Of a stretch of 64,000 nt of DNA, positions 20,373 through 29,154 are shown piece after piece (position 1 is the first letter of the stretch; each line of letters starts with the position of its first letter). The position numbers and the translations under genes are program-made. The notes below the pieces were generated by a model. The model saw only the letters and a program-made list of their open reading frames with translations. It was not told the DNA's origin and ran no database searches. The stretch spans positions 807,034 through 871,033 of the forward strand of contig NZ_CP071935.1 of NCBI RefSeq assembly GCF_030062585.1, in the 5' to 3' direction. Origin of the DNA: Helicobacter pylori. GTDB lineage: Bacteria; Campylobacterota; Campylobacteria; Campylobacterales; Helicobacteraceae.

Positions 20373-21440
20373 TTATGAAGTTTCCTTGTGGATTAAAACG
20401 CCTTTGAGTAAGCTCGCGCCTTCTATGCCTAAAATTTCATTCCTGAGTTTTTCCACTTCATTCAAACCTGGAGCTTTTGCGTGAACGGCTTTATTGCGGA
20501 TGTTTTGAATGAGGCTTAGGCTTTTTGAAAAAGGATAATTGATGAATCTTTTTAAGTTTTCTTCTAAATGGTCTTGGACTTTTTCGTGTTTGAGTAGGAG
20601 TTTCATGGTCCCAAGATTGGGCTTTTTAGCGAAAAAATCTTCAAGCGTAAAAGATTTTCCTTGGACTTTATAAACTAAATCATAAAGGCTGGGATCTTTT
20701 TTGCAAACCTTTAAAAGAACTTGTTTAGCAAAAGTATAAATTTCGTATTCTAAGGTTTTGGAGTATTTGACGATGATGCTGGTAAAATCATTCAAAAGAT
20801 CGTTTTCGCTTTGTAAAAGCTCTAATTCTGCATGAATGATGTTATTGATGCTATCAGGGTGTAAGAGGTAAAAAAGCCTTTTGCCAAAAACAAAACGCAT
20901 GAAATTTTCTTGCATGGTTAAATATTCTTTGCTTTTATACACGCTCAGATAATGTTTTTCATCGCCTAAAAAGTAAGAACGCTCTTCTTTTAACTTAACC
21001 GGCAAAGGATAAACATAATTATTCCCATAAATGGCGTAAGTGTGGTTGTTTGGCGCAATGAAATTGGCTAAAAATTGATCCCTTAAAAGGCTGAAGTCTT
21101 CCCTGACTAATTCCCTTAAATCGCTGATAATAAAAAAGTCTTCCACTTCCAAATTTTTTTCTTTATAATAACTAGGGATCAAACTCTCATCAATCTCTTT
21201 AGAAACCTTTACCACCTTAGCGGCAAATAAATTAGCGTAATCGGTCAAAAAAAGCTGCAAAAAATTTTTTTCGTTGGTGGCTTTGTAAATTTCTTCTAAG
21301 GAGTCGTGCTTTTCTTGATCGTTGAGCTTTGATCGGATTTTACCAAAACCCACTTGGGATTTTTCCTGTAAAACGCTTAAATGCTGTTGGATAACATCTT
21401 GTTGGTAGTAAGGATTGTAGAGGATTAAAAGGTGGTTCAT
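20373..21440 (-). CDS. unknown protein with a HEPN-like RNxxxH motif
   Basis: 355 residues, not recognised. No signal peptide or membrane segment. The protein is acidic and helical. Near the C-terminus, R315-N316 and H320 in IRNKAVHAK match the Rx4-6H motif of HEPN-fold ribonucleases, with Asn next to the Arg as in many family members. The N-terminus (MNHLLILYNPYYQQDVIQQH) is strand-rich. The gene starts 8 bases after the 101-residue gene, downstream of the two dynamin-like GTPases on the same strand. The position suggests one transcript. A link to their function is inference. Confidence 0.6.
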   Translation of the reverse strand: MNHLLILYNPYYQQDVIQQHLSVLQEKSQVGFGKIRSKLNDQEKHDSLEEIYKATNEKNFLQLFLTDYANLFAAKVVKVSKEIDESLIPSYYKEKNLEVEDFFIISDLRELVREDFSLLRDQFLANFIAPNNHTYAIYGNNYVYPLPVKLKEERSYFLGDEKHYLSVYKSKEYLTMQENFMRFVFGKRLFYLLHPDSINNIIHAELELLQSENDLLNDFTSIIVKYSKTLEYEIYTFAKQVLLKVCKKDPSLYDLVYKVQGKSFTLEDFFAKKPNLGTMKLLLKHEKVQDHLEENLKRFINYPFSKSLSLIQNIRNKAVHAKAPGLNEVEKLRNEILGIEGASLLKGVLIHKETS

Positions 21441-21448
21441 GCCTTGCC

Positions 21449-21754
21449 TTACTTTAAGATTTCTTTAAGATTTTGCTTGATCTCATCAGGATTTTGCTCG
21501 TATTCTTGGATGAGTTCTTTTAAAATTTCAAACAATTCGTCAAAATCCTGTGGGTATTCTTTCTTAAAACCCACGATCAAATCCAAAGTCTTGCCCGCCT
21601 TGTTTGATGGATCGTTTTCGCCCTCAAGAGCGTTTTTTATATCCAAAACCATATTGGCAATGCGAGTGGTTTGCCCAGGGCTTGAAATGCGTTTGAATAA
21701 AAAACCCTTAAGCGCGTTTAAAAGCTTAAGAGTTGGGCAAATTTTAGAAAACAT
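21449..21754 (-). CDS. small helical protein downstream of the dynamin-like pair
   Basis: 101 residues, not recognised. The first 30 residues are basic (LNALKGFLFKRISSPGQTTR). The rest is acidic and helical, ending QNPDEIKQNLKEILK. It lies 109 bases after the LeoA-like GTPase gene and 8 bases before the 355-residue gene, with an AAGGAAAAGCG ribosome site. The intervening 21755-21863 contains an AAGCTT-armed inverted repeat (about 21809-21827), with no T run on the minus strand, so it is not a clear terminator. Confidence 0.6.
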   Translation of the reverse strand: MFSKICPTLKLLNALKGFLFKRISSPGQTTRIANMVLDIKNALEGENDPSNKAGKTLDLIVGFKKEYPQDFDELFEILKELIQEYEQNPDEIKQNLKEILK

Positions 21755-21863
21755 CGCTTTTCCTTATTAAAACATTTAAAATGCCGCTTGTTGGATTAGA
21801 CCGTTTCAAGCTTAGCCAAAAAGCTTTTTTGATGCGTTTTTGAAATTTTAACACAATTTTAGT

Positions 21864-23579
21864 TCATTCCTCTTCAGGCTCAACATCTATGAAATCTTCG
21901 CCCTTGATAAAATCTTCGCCAGTTTGAATCCATTTTTCCAGTCCTTGAGCGCACTCTTGCGTTTTTTTAACGCTTTCTTCGCATGCTTGAATGCATTTTT
22001 CTAGTTCAAACACGCTCGGAAAACATGTTTGTTTGAATCTGGTTTCATCGTTGATGAGATCTAAGATTTCTTGTTTTTGTCCGTCAAAATTAGATTTCAT
22101 TTCTCCTTTAGCTTTTTCAAGTTTTTCTATTTTTTGGCTTTCTTTCCAAGAATCCCACACTTCAAAAGCAAGACCGATAAGCGGTAAAGCTTTGTTTATG
22201 TTGCCTGCCAAGTTTACAGCACCCCAAGGTTTGAATTTCAAAGCCAAATCTATGCCCACAAATTTTCCCGTAGCCACTAGCGCGTCTCTAGCCAGTTTAA
22301 TGTTAGTTGCATTGATGAACCCGCTTTGATTTAAAAAATTGATTCCAATTTTCCCCAATGTTCCGGCATGTTTTTCAAAAAAACTCATATCGGCATTAAA
22401 ACCAGTTTCAATTTTAGCCATTTCATTGAAAATCCCTTGCGTTTGTTTTTCAAATGCATTTTGGACTCTTGTGTCTATATTGATACCTTTATCACCTATT
22501 TCTCTAATAGCAAAATCATTAAAGGTTTCTAGGCTGGTGCCAGAAACTTGAAGGATGAGATCGCTAAAATACCTTATTATAAATTCTTTTAAATGAATAC
22601 GGGCTTGAGAAATTTCTTTATTTAAATCTTGAATATCCTTTCGCCTTTTTTCAATCATTCTATTCAAATATTCCATTTCTCTATTAATATCTTGCAACGC
22701 TTGTTTTGCGGGCGACATTTGCCTATAGATAACATCTTGAATGACGCTTTTTTTGGCTTCTTCTATGATGGTTAATTTACCGCCATTTTCTTTAATCTTT
22801 TTTTGAGTCGCGTCTTGCAAAGTTTTGATGTGTGAGAGTTTTTGGAATTCTTCTTTATGCTTTAGCCAGTGTTCCACCCCCAAATCAAAAGGGTTTGCTG
22901 CAACAGCGACAATAATCAAACTTTCTTTTTCTTCTTCGCTTAAAGAAATCAAATCATTCAGTCGGCTTTGGATGTTTTCTTTTTTAATCTTAAATCTTTT
23001 GTTGTAATCTTCTTCATCTTCAATATCCGCTTCTTCATCAAAACGGCTGATGACAAAGATCGTCCTGGATAAAAGATTGAGCGTCCTAAACAACCAGTTC
23101 AAGTCGTCCTTATGGCTTTCTTTGATGGGGTTTGACGGGTTGAGCGCGTATAAAATGAGATGGGCTTCGCTGATATATTTTTTTGTAATATCTTTATAGC
23201 GTTCTATTTTGCCGCTATCAGTTATTTTTTCTTTAAACCCGAATAGTCCCGGGGTGTCAACCAGCTCCATTTCATCATCTATGTTATAGATTTTAACTTC
23301 ATCGCTGGATTCTCTGTGGTCTATCTTCATGCTCTCATCTAGCCGCTCGATCCAAGCTGCCGCTATGGATGTTTTCCCTTCAGAAAAACCTCCCACTAAA
23401 GCCACTTTCAGTTTTTGACCAGAAACATCTTTAATCGCATTACGGATCTTGTCTTTGAGAGACTCTTCAACCTTGATGCCGTATTCTTCCCCAGTATGGA
23501 CAAAATCAAGTAATTTTTTAAGAATTTCTTGATTCCTCTTTTGGTTTCTTTTAAATTGTTCTAGCGTTTCATTCTTCAT
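21864..23579 (-). CDS. LeoA/HP0731-family dynamin-like GTPase
   Basis: 571 residues from the ATG at 23579, whose AAGGAG site is 7 bases upstream. The ATG two codons earlier has no spacing. GTPase motifs: G1 GGFSEGKT at 63-70, G3 DTPG at 108-111, and a non-standard G4 SRFD at 178-181. Coiled coils follow (around 290-340), then a hydrophobic stretch in the C-terminal half, and a charged tail rich in Glu. Bacterial dynamin-like proteins bind and remodel membranes. Two-dynamin operons of this kind are LeoABC, tied to toxin vesicle release in E. coli, and the Eleos phage-defence system. The start overlaps the stop of the partner GTPase (TAATG). The coupling and pairing are seen directly. A defence role is inferred. 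Confidence 0.8.
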   Translation of the reverse strand: MKNETLEQFKRNQKRNQEILKKLLDFVHTGEEYGIKVEESLKDKIRNAIKDVSGQKLKVALVGGFSEGKTSIAAAWIERLDESMKIDHRESSDEVKIYNIDDEMELVDTPGLFGFKEKITDSGKIERYKDITKKYISEAHLILYALNPSNPIKESHKDDLNWLFRTLNLLSRTIFVISRFDEEADIEDEEDYNKRFKIKKENIQSRLNDLISLSEEEKESLIIVAVAANPFDLGVEHWLKHKEEFQKLSHIKTLQDATQKKIKENGGKLTIIEEAKKSVIQDVIYRQMSPAKQALQDINREMEYLNRMIEKRRKDIQDLNKEISQARIHLKEFIIRYFSDLILQVSGTSLETFNDFAIREIGDKGINIDTRVQNAFEKQTQGIFNEMAKIETGFNADMSFFEKHAGTLGKIGINFLNQSGFINATNIKLARDALVATGKFVGIDLALKFKPWGAVNLAGNINKALPLIGLAFEVWDSWKESQKIEKLEKAKGEMKSNFDGQKQEILDLINDETRFKQTCFPSVFELEKCIQACEESVKKTQECAQGLEKWIQTGEDFIKGEDFIDVEPEEE

Positions 23580-25441
23580 TAGCATGCTCCTTGTTTTGAT
23601 ATTGTTAGATTGATGCTATGAGAGATGTATCCTAATTTTTCATGGGCTTCTTTCAATTGTCCTTTCATGCGTTCGTAATTATCAACAGGTCTAATATTGG
23701 CTTTGAGTTTTCCAATCTTTTCCCATATGTCTTTTTTGCGACTTTCAAGTCGGCTTTTCACATCCTGCACAATTTTTTCACAAATTTGATATAAATTCTT
23801 ATCCACTTCTTTTTTTTGTTGGGATCTTTGATATCTTGAACTAAAAAAGCTCCAGATTGATCTAGCTATTCCAACTAATCCTGTAATAATCCCTGCAGTC
23901 AGAGCAAGCCAACCCATAGGACTCCAAGCGTTAAATATCCCAAGCAAACCCAAACCTCCTATTGAAGCGGCTAATTTTGTTCCATCAATACCGCTATCAG
24001 TATCAAAATTAAGATTAAAGCCTCTATCAATACTGATGCGCTCTAACATTGCTAGAGAATCTTTAATTCTGTATTCAAGTTGTTTAATAGCTTCTTTTAT
24101 CTCTCCATCAAATCGTTTCTCACATTCTCTAAACCGCCATTTTATGTCTTCATGCAATGTTTCAATTCCTTGAATGAGTTCATTTTTAAAAATTTCTTTA
24201 CATTCCTCATCTTCAATATTTTTGTTAATATGCACATACATTTTTTCTCTCAAGTCAGATTTGAATTGATCGATTTCGTAGAACGCTGAGTTGGTTAAAT
24301 TTAATATAAATTTTTCTGTAGAACGATCCAGATTATAGCGGGCTTCTTGTTGGTGTTCTTGTGTTTCTTTAATCATTGGATCGATCCGTTTCTCAATCGT
24401 GGTTTTTATCGCTTTTTGCAATTGTTCTACCACTTTTAAGGCTTTATTGCAGTTTGATTGAATGATTTTGGCACGCGAGTTTTTAAGAAGCTCTTCGGCT
24501 ATAAATTCTGCTAATGGTTTGAAATGGGATTGATACAATAATTTTCCTGCTTTAAAATCTTTTAAAAATTTTTGTTTCTTTTCATAAAAATCAGTCCCTG
24601 GAATCAAAGCTTGCGCAAGGCCATAAAAAGCCATTTGGGCGCTGACTATTTGATGTCCCATGTAGTGTTTGCCTAAAATATTTTTCATCTCTTTATTTAA
24701 AATTTTTAAGCTTCCTTTTTCGTTTTCATTAATAAGCCCATCTTTTAAGGCTCTTGGGCTATTAATCGGTTTGTTGAAAATCGCCCATACCTCTGTTTGC
24801 GAATCAAGCTGTTTTTGGATTTTTTCAATCGTTCCCCTTTTCCCTTCTTCTCCTTTTTGCGGAGGATTAGGCGTTTTGGTAACATAAAAAATAGCATGGG
24901 CTTTTTGCGTTGCGTTAGAAATCTGATCAATCGCTTTTTGTTCGTCGCCTTCTATCCCTGGAACATCCAGCAAAGTAAAGGTTTGATGGTTGTATTGGAA
25001 AGAATAAGATCGCGTTTTTGAAGTGAAATCGCTCCTCCCATCGCCTATGATCGCTCCATCTTGCAATGAATGGAGTTCGTTTAAAATAGCTTGTCTTTTG
25101 CGTTCATCATTTTGATAGTTATTTTGGTAATTGGAATAAAGCCGCTTGAATCGTTCTTGTTGAACTACTTTGCTTTGTTCTTTAAAAAACAGCCTCAAAC
25201 ATTCAATGAGGGTTGATTTCCCCGCACCGGTTTCCCCATAAAAAGCAATGGTAAAATTTTCCCATTCTTCATTATTTTTTAAACTTTCAAGCTCTTTTAA
25301 ACTTTTAAGTTCTAATTCTTGAAACACCTCCAACGCTTCTTGGTTGAATTTCTTTAGTTTTTCATCTTTATCATCAGTGTTTTTAAAAATACTTTGAAGA
25401 TCTTCAATACTCTTTTCTACGCCAAGATAAATGCTTTTCAT
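23579..25441 (-). CDS. dynamin-like GTPase, partner of the LeoA-like protein
   Basis: 620 residues from the ATG at 25441, which has GAGG 8 bases ahead. A start at 25519 would translate a T15 tract and lacks a site. G1 is GETGAGKS at 69-76, G3 is DVPG at 159-162 and G4 is NKP near 223-225. A long helical region follows. Residues ~493-533 form a glycine-rich hydrophobic segment (IGGLGLLGIF and ITGLVGIARSIW), a likely membrane-inserting paddle. A basic helical tail ends the protein. First gene of the cluster and coupled to the LeoA-like gene. It resembles the LeoBC half of the E. coli pair in arrangement. I could not align them. Confidence 0.75.
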   Translation of the reverse strand: MKSIYLGVEKSIEDLQSIFKNTDDKDEKLKKFNQEALEVFQELELKSLKELESLKNNEEWENFTIAFYGETGAGKSTLIECLRLFFKEQSKVVQQERFKRLYSNYQNNYQNDERKRQAILNELHSLQDGAIIGDGRSDFTSKTRSYSFQYNHQTFTLLDVPGIEGDEQKAIDQISNATQKAHAIFYVTKTPNPPQKGEEGKRGTIEKIQKQLDSQTEVWAIFNKPINSPRALKDGLINENEKGSLKILNKEMKNILGKHYMGHQIVSAQMAFYGLAQALIPGTDFYEKKQKFLKDFKAGKLLYQSHFKPLAEFIAEELLKNSRAKIIQSNCNKALKVVEQLQKAIKTTIEKRIDPMIKETQEHQQEARYNLDRSTEKFILNLTNSAFYEIDQFKSDLREKMYVHINKNIEDEECKEIFKNELIQGIETLHEDIKWRFRECEKRFDGEIKEAIKQLEYRIKDSLAMLERISIDRGFNLNFDTDSGIDGTKLAASIGGLGLLGIFNAWSPMGWLALTAGIITGLVGIARSIWSFFSSRYQRSQQKKEVDKNLYQICEKIVQDVKSRLESRKKDIWEKIGKLKANIRPVDNYERMKGQLKEAHEKLGYISHSINLTISKQGAC

Positions 25442-25472
25442 TTTGCATGCCTCAAGCGGATTTTTCTCGTGC

Positions 25473-25495
25473 ATTTTAACAAAAAAAAAAAAAAA
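25473..25495 (-). promoter_or_regulatory. T15 tract and -10 of the dynamin-like operon
   Basis: On the minus strand, fifteen T residues (25481-25495) run directly into GTTAAAAT, whose TAAAAT (25473-25478) is a plausible -10. The layout copies the sabA promoter, where T-tract length changes expression. The predicted RNA start near 25466 leaves a ~25-base leader before the ATG at 25441. Confidence 0.6.
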
Positions 25496-25553
25496 CGCAA
25501 ACCCCCACCCTCTAACCACGCTCTAACCGTGCTTTTAGCCTTATGGCTAGCTT

Positions 25554-26873
25554 TTAAAAAGGGCTTAAAACCTTAGCGAGTAAGATATTGTCTTTAAACG
25601 CGCTGGGCACAATCGTGTAATGCCCGGGTTGTAAAGGGGTGGTTAGTTCGCTGTCATTGATTAAAATTTCCCCATCCACTTCAGGCGCCCACCTGAGATC
25701 CCTTGCTTTGTAAAAATACTCGCCCTCTTTATGTTCCACTAACGCCTTGATGGGCTTATTCAATAAAGCCTTAAAAGAATGGTTTTGGTGTTTTAAAGCG
25801 ATTTTATTCAAGGCTTTGATGCGGGCGTTGATGATTTTTTTAGGCACTTTCTCTAAAGAATAGGCATGCGTGTTTTCTTCCGCGCTGAAAGCAAAAATAT
25901 TCAATCTATCAAACTGGAACTCGTCTAAAAACGCGCTCAATTCTTCAAATTCACCCTCATTCTCTTCTGGATGCCCTACAATGATCGTGCTTCTTATAAA
26001 GCTTTCTTTAACCTGCTTCATGGCATCTAAAAGCTTTAAATGGTGCGCTTGGCTGGAGTTGCGCCGCATCTTTTTAAGCATGGAATCGCTGATATGTTGG
26101 ATGGGCATGTCAAAATAATTTTGAAAAATAAGCGAGTCTTCAATCGCGCCAATCAGCTCTAAAGTGGTGCTAGAGGGGTAGAGGTATAGAATGCGAGCGC
26201 TTTTTAAGGCTTGTTGTTTGTCAATCGCTCTAATGAGCTGGATCAAGCCGTCTTTTTGCCCCTTATCGTATAAAAATGAGCTGGAGTCTTGAGCGATAAA
26301 AGTCATATCCTTATAGCCTTTAAGGGCTAGATCCTCCACTTCTTTTAAAATGGAGTCTAATTCTCTGCTTTGCAATTTCCCCTTAAAGCTAGGGATAGCG
26401 CAAAAAGAGCATTTTTGGTTACAACCCTCAGAAATTTTAACATAAGCATGCACGCTAGAACCTGTGATGATGCGCGCGTTATAATGCTCGCTTAAAAACA
26501 CTTGCTCGCTGAATTGGTTTTGTTTTTTAGCGATTAAAATATCAATTTTGTCATAATCCCCCACACCGGTAAAAATATCCACTTCAGGGATCAGCTCTTT
26601 GATTTCATCTTTATAGCGCTCGCTCAAGCACCCGCTCGCAATCAAAATCGCCCCCTCTTTTTTGTCTTTAGCGGCGTTGAGAATGGTTTGGATACTCTCT
26701 TGTTTGGCGCTTTCAATAAACCCGCAAGTGTTGATCAAAATCACATCGGCGTTTTTAGCGTCATTAGTGAGCGTGTAATTATAAAGCTTGCCTAACATCA
26801 CTTCTGAATCCACCAGGTTTTTAGAGCAACCTAATGAGATCAAGCAGAGTTGTTTGTTTTCTTTAACTTGCAT
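25554..26873 (-). CDS. rimO: ribosomal protein uS12 methylthiotransferase
   Basis: 439-residue radical-SAM enzyme that adds a methylthio group to an aspartate of ribosomal protein S12. N-terminal UPF0004 cysteines occur in SLGCSKNLVDSE, NTCGF and SGCLSERY. The radical-SAM cluster CxxxCxxC is in GCNQKCSFCAIPSFKG. A C-terminal TRAM domain follows. GCSKNLVDSE and FCAIPSFKG distinguish RimO from MiaB. It precedes the dynamin-like operon on the opposite side of the T15 tract and follows gpt by one base. Confidence 0.95.
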   Translation of the reverse strand: MQVKENKQLCLISLGCSKNLVDSEVMLGKLYNYTLTNDAKNADVILINTCGFIESAKQESIQTILNAAKDKKEGAILIASGCLSERYKDEIKELIPEVDIFTGVGDYDKIDILIAKKQNQFSEQVFLSEHYNARIITGSSVHAYVKISEGCNQKCSFCAIPSFKGKLQSRELDSILKEVEDLALKGYKDMTFIAQDSSSFLYDKGQKDGLIQLIRAIDKQQALKSARILYLYPSSTTLELIGAIEDSLIFQNYFDMPIQHISDSMLKKMRRNSSQAHHLKLLDAMKQVKESFIRSTIIVGHPEENEGEFEELSAFLDEFQFDRLNIFAFSAEENTHAYSLEKVPKKIINARIKALNKIALKHQNHSFKALLNKPIKALVEHKEGEYFYKARDLRWAPEVDGEILINDSELTTPLQPGHYTIVPSAFKDNILLAKVLSPF

Positions 26874-26874
26874 G

Positions 26875-27336
26875 TCAGTGGCTTTTTAAGTTTTTCAGAT
26901 CCACTTCCCAAAAGAAATCAATCCATTCAGGAGCGTCTTTTAAGAATGCGTCAGCTTTGTATTTCGCACTTGTTTTTTGGAACAAACTCGCACTATAAAA
27001 CTTTTTATCAGGGTGTTTGTCTTGTAGCACTTTAAGCACCGCTTCTAAAGAATTACCGCTATCTACGATTTCATCTACCACCAAAATGGTTTTTAGACGC
27101 TCTTTGATCGTGGGGGTATTTTCAATTTTTAGGGCGTTTTGTCGCTTGGTGGTGTCATAAGAAATCGCATTGATTCCATAAACTTCCCTTAAATCCCAGT
27201 GCAAACTCAAAAAATGCGTCAAAGTCATGCCCCCTCGCATCACGCACACAAGGGCTTCTGGAACTCCGCAAATTCGCTCCACTTGTTTAGCTAACTCCAA
27301 GCTGTCTTTTAAAAAGGCTTCATAAGAATAATGCAT
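26875..27336 (-). CDS. gpt: purine phosphoribosyltransferase (xanthine-guanine type)
   Basis: 153 residues. The PRPP-binding loop is VVDEIVDSGNSLEAV near residues 89-103, and the N-terminal MRGGMTLTHFLS is typical of the salvage enzymes. It converts guanine, xanthine or hypoxanthine to the nucleotide. H. pylori depends strongly on purine salvage. Between an aminotransferase gene (8-base gap) and rimO on the same strand. Confidence 0.85.
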   Translation of the reverse strand: MHYSYEAFLKDSLELAKQVERICGVPEALVCVMRGGMTLTHFLSLHWDLREVYGINAISYDTTKRQNALKIENTPTIKERLKTILVVDEIVDSGNSLEAVLKVLQDKHPDKKFYSASLFQKTSAKYKADAFLKDAPEWIDFFWEVDLKNLKSH

Positions 27337-27344
27337 TGTGATCC

Positions 27345-28454
27345 TTAAATTTCGTAATATTGCTTCAAAAAGGTTGCATTCGCCGCACCGTCAAATTCCC
27401 TTAAATTCAAATCGTTTAGGGCTAATTCTAGGGCGTTTAAGGCGTAGGCGGTTTTATAGACAGGAATGATCCCCATGTGGTTGATGCGAATGAGCGCGTC
27501 TTTATAAGGCTCTTGACCGGGCGCAAATTGCACCTGGTATTTTTCTTTCAAAAGATTTCGCAATTCTTTGGCATGCTCATTAACAATCGTTGTCATGCTC
27601 AAGCTCGGGCTTTTAGGGAAAATCTTTAAACCGAGCGCTAAAACGGCTTTTTGAGTGGCTAAAGCGACTCGTTTAGTCTCTTGATAGAGCGCTTCAAAGC
27701 CCCCTAAATTTTGCACCAATTCAAAATAGCGCTGCAACCCTAAAGTGTGTAAAATAGGAGCGGTGTAGCTTGTGGTGTTGTTTCTTTGGTTTTTCAATTC
27801 GCTCTTTAAATTGAAATAAAACCCCACATCGCGTTCTTCTATGCGATCAATCGCCTTTTGGCTCAATGCGACTAGGCTCATCGCAGGAGGCAACATGAAC
27901 GCTTTTTGACTCCCTCCAATGAGCGCATCCACATGCGTTATTTCTAAAGGCTCAACCCCTAAAGCGGTGATAGCATCTACTATCACAAAAACATTCGGGT
28001 TAGTTTCTTTGATCGCTTGAGCGATTTTTTCTACAGGGTGTCGTAACCCCCCACTAGACTCGCATGCTTGAATGCAAAACGCATCAATGTTAGGGTTGGC
28101 TTTAAGTGTATTTAGTATTTCATCCACTTGAGCCGGTGTGTCCCATTCATAGACTAATTCATGGGCTTTGATAAAATGGGCTTTAGCGATCTTGCCAAAC
28201 CTTTCGCCAAACTTGCCCGCATTAACAAAAAGCAACTCTTTTTGACACAAGGAAATCACACTCGCTTCCATAGCCCCCGTCCCGCTGCTATTTAAAAGCA
28301 AAACTTCTTCTAAACCGGTCATTTTTTTTAAATTTTCTCGCACGCTTTGGAAAATCTTTTCAAAATCTTTAGTGCGGTGGTGGGGCATTGGCTGAGAAAA
28401 GCTTGAACGCATCTCTTCATTAATGGCTACAGGGCCTGGAGTGAAAAGCAACAT
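27345..28454 (-). CDS. class-V pyridoxal-phosphate aminotransferase
   Basis: 369 residues of the serine-pyruvate/alanine-glyoxylate aminotransferase group. TPGPVAINEEM at the N-terminus is characteristic, as are HHRTKDFEKIF, LLNSSGTGAMEAS, the cofactor aspartate in VDAITALG, and the lysine in GGSQKAFMLPP. The donor and acceptor are not decidable. A phosphoserine or serine role is possible. The ATG is at 28454 with a TTAAGGTTAAT-like site. The divergent gap to pgpA (28455-28600) holds TAAAAT-type -10 sequences only. Confidence 0.88.
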   Translation of the reverse strand: MLLFTPGPVAINEEMRSSFSQPMPHHRTKDFEKIFQSVRENLKKMTGLEEVLLLNSSGTGAMEASVISLCQKELLFVNAGKFGERFGKIAKAHFIKAHELVYEWDTPAQVDEILNTLKANPNIDAFCIQACESSGGLRHPVEKIAQAIKETNPNVFVIVDAITALGVEPLEITHVDALIGGSQKAFMLPPAMSLVALSQKAIDRIEERDVGFYFNLKSELKNQRNNTTSYTAPILHTLGLQRYFELVQNLGGFEALYQETKRVALATQKAVLALGLKIFPKSPSLSMTTIVNEHAKELRNLLKEKYQVQFAPGQEPYKDALIRINHMGIIPVYKTAYALNALELALNDLNLREFDGAANATFLKQYYEI

Positions 28455-28600
28455 TAAAATTAACCTTTAATTTTTGAGAGAATTTAAAAGTTATCATACT
28501 AAAACGCGCTTAAAATTAAGCCTTATTGTTTAAGAAAATCGCTTTTTAATGCAAATAAAATGCTAAAATGCCATGATTTAAAAAGAATTTAAGGCAATGA

Positions 28601-29077
28601 TTGGATAAATTTAGTCTTCGCGCGTGTTTTTTAACCCTTTTTTTTAGCGGGTATTCTAAAAAAGCTCCTGGAACGATAGGGAGTTTAGTAGCGTTGTTAC
28701 TGGGCTTACCTATTTTAATTTTTTCGGCTAACACTTTGTTTTTAGGGGCGATTTTTGTTGGGCTTATCGCTATCGCTCAAATAGACAAGGAAGAAGAAGA
28801 GACTAAGATTCATGACAGCTCTTACATTGTGATAGACGAATTAGTGGGCATGTGGCTTGCGATGGCGATTAGCGGGTTATCGTTAGCGGGCGTGGTTTTG
28901 AGTTTTATCTTTTTTAGGATCTATGATATCACTAAGCCCTCACTCATTGGCAAAATAGACAAAGAAGTTAAAGGGGGCTTAGGGGTGGTGGCTGATGACG
29001 CTTTAGCGGGCATTTTAGCCGGATTGAGTGCGTTATTAGTCATCAGTGTTTTAGAATTTTTTAACATTAAACTTTAA
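28601..29077 (+). CDS. pgpA: phosphatidylglycerophosphatase A
   Basis: 158-residue inner-membrane enzyme that removes phosphate from phosphatidylglycerophosphate in phospholipid synthesis. Family motifs SKKAPGTIGSLVAL and VIDELVGMW are present, with four hydrophobic segments. The start is TTG at 28601 with AAGG 6 bases ahead. An ATG four bases earlier is out of frame and ends after three codons, so it cannot be used. Confidence 0.9.
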   Translation: MDKFSLRACFLTLFFSGYSKKAPGTIGSLVALLLGLPILIFSANTLFLGAIFVGLIAIAQIDKEEEETKIHDSSYIVIDELVGMWLAMAISGLSLAGVVLSFIFFRIYDITKPSLIGKIDKEVKGGLGVVADDALAGILAGLSALLVISVLEFFNIKL

Positions 29078-29154
29078 TTTTAAGAAAATTCAAAAGCCTT
29101 TTTTTAGGTAAATATAGATAGACTTTATTGCAATCGTTTTCAGGGAGTTTGATC

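Noticed and set aside
21800..21863. AAGCTT-armed hairpin as terminator of the dynamin operon
   Set aside because: On the minus strand no T run follows, so it fails as a rho-independent terminator. It may be incidental.
23579..23585. ATG two codons upstream of the LeoA-like start
   Set aside because: Leaves only one base after the AAGGAG site. The next ATG has proper spacing and overlaps the previous stop.
25442..25519. N-terminal extension of the first dynamin-like GTPase through the T15 tract
   Set aside because: Would encode a run of phenylalanines with no ribosome site. The tract fits a promoter role better.
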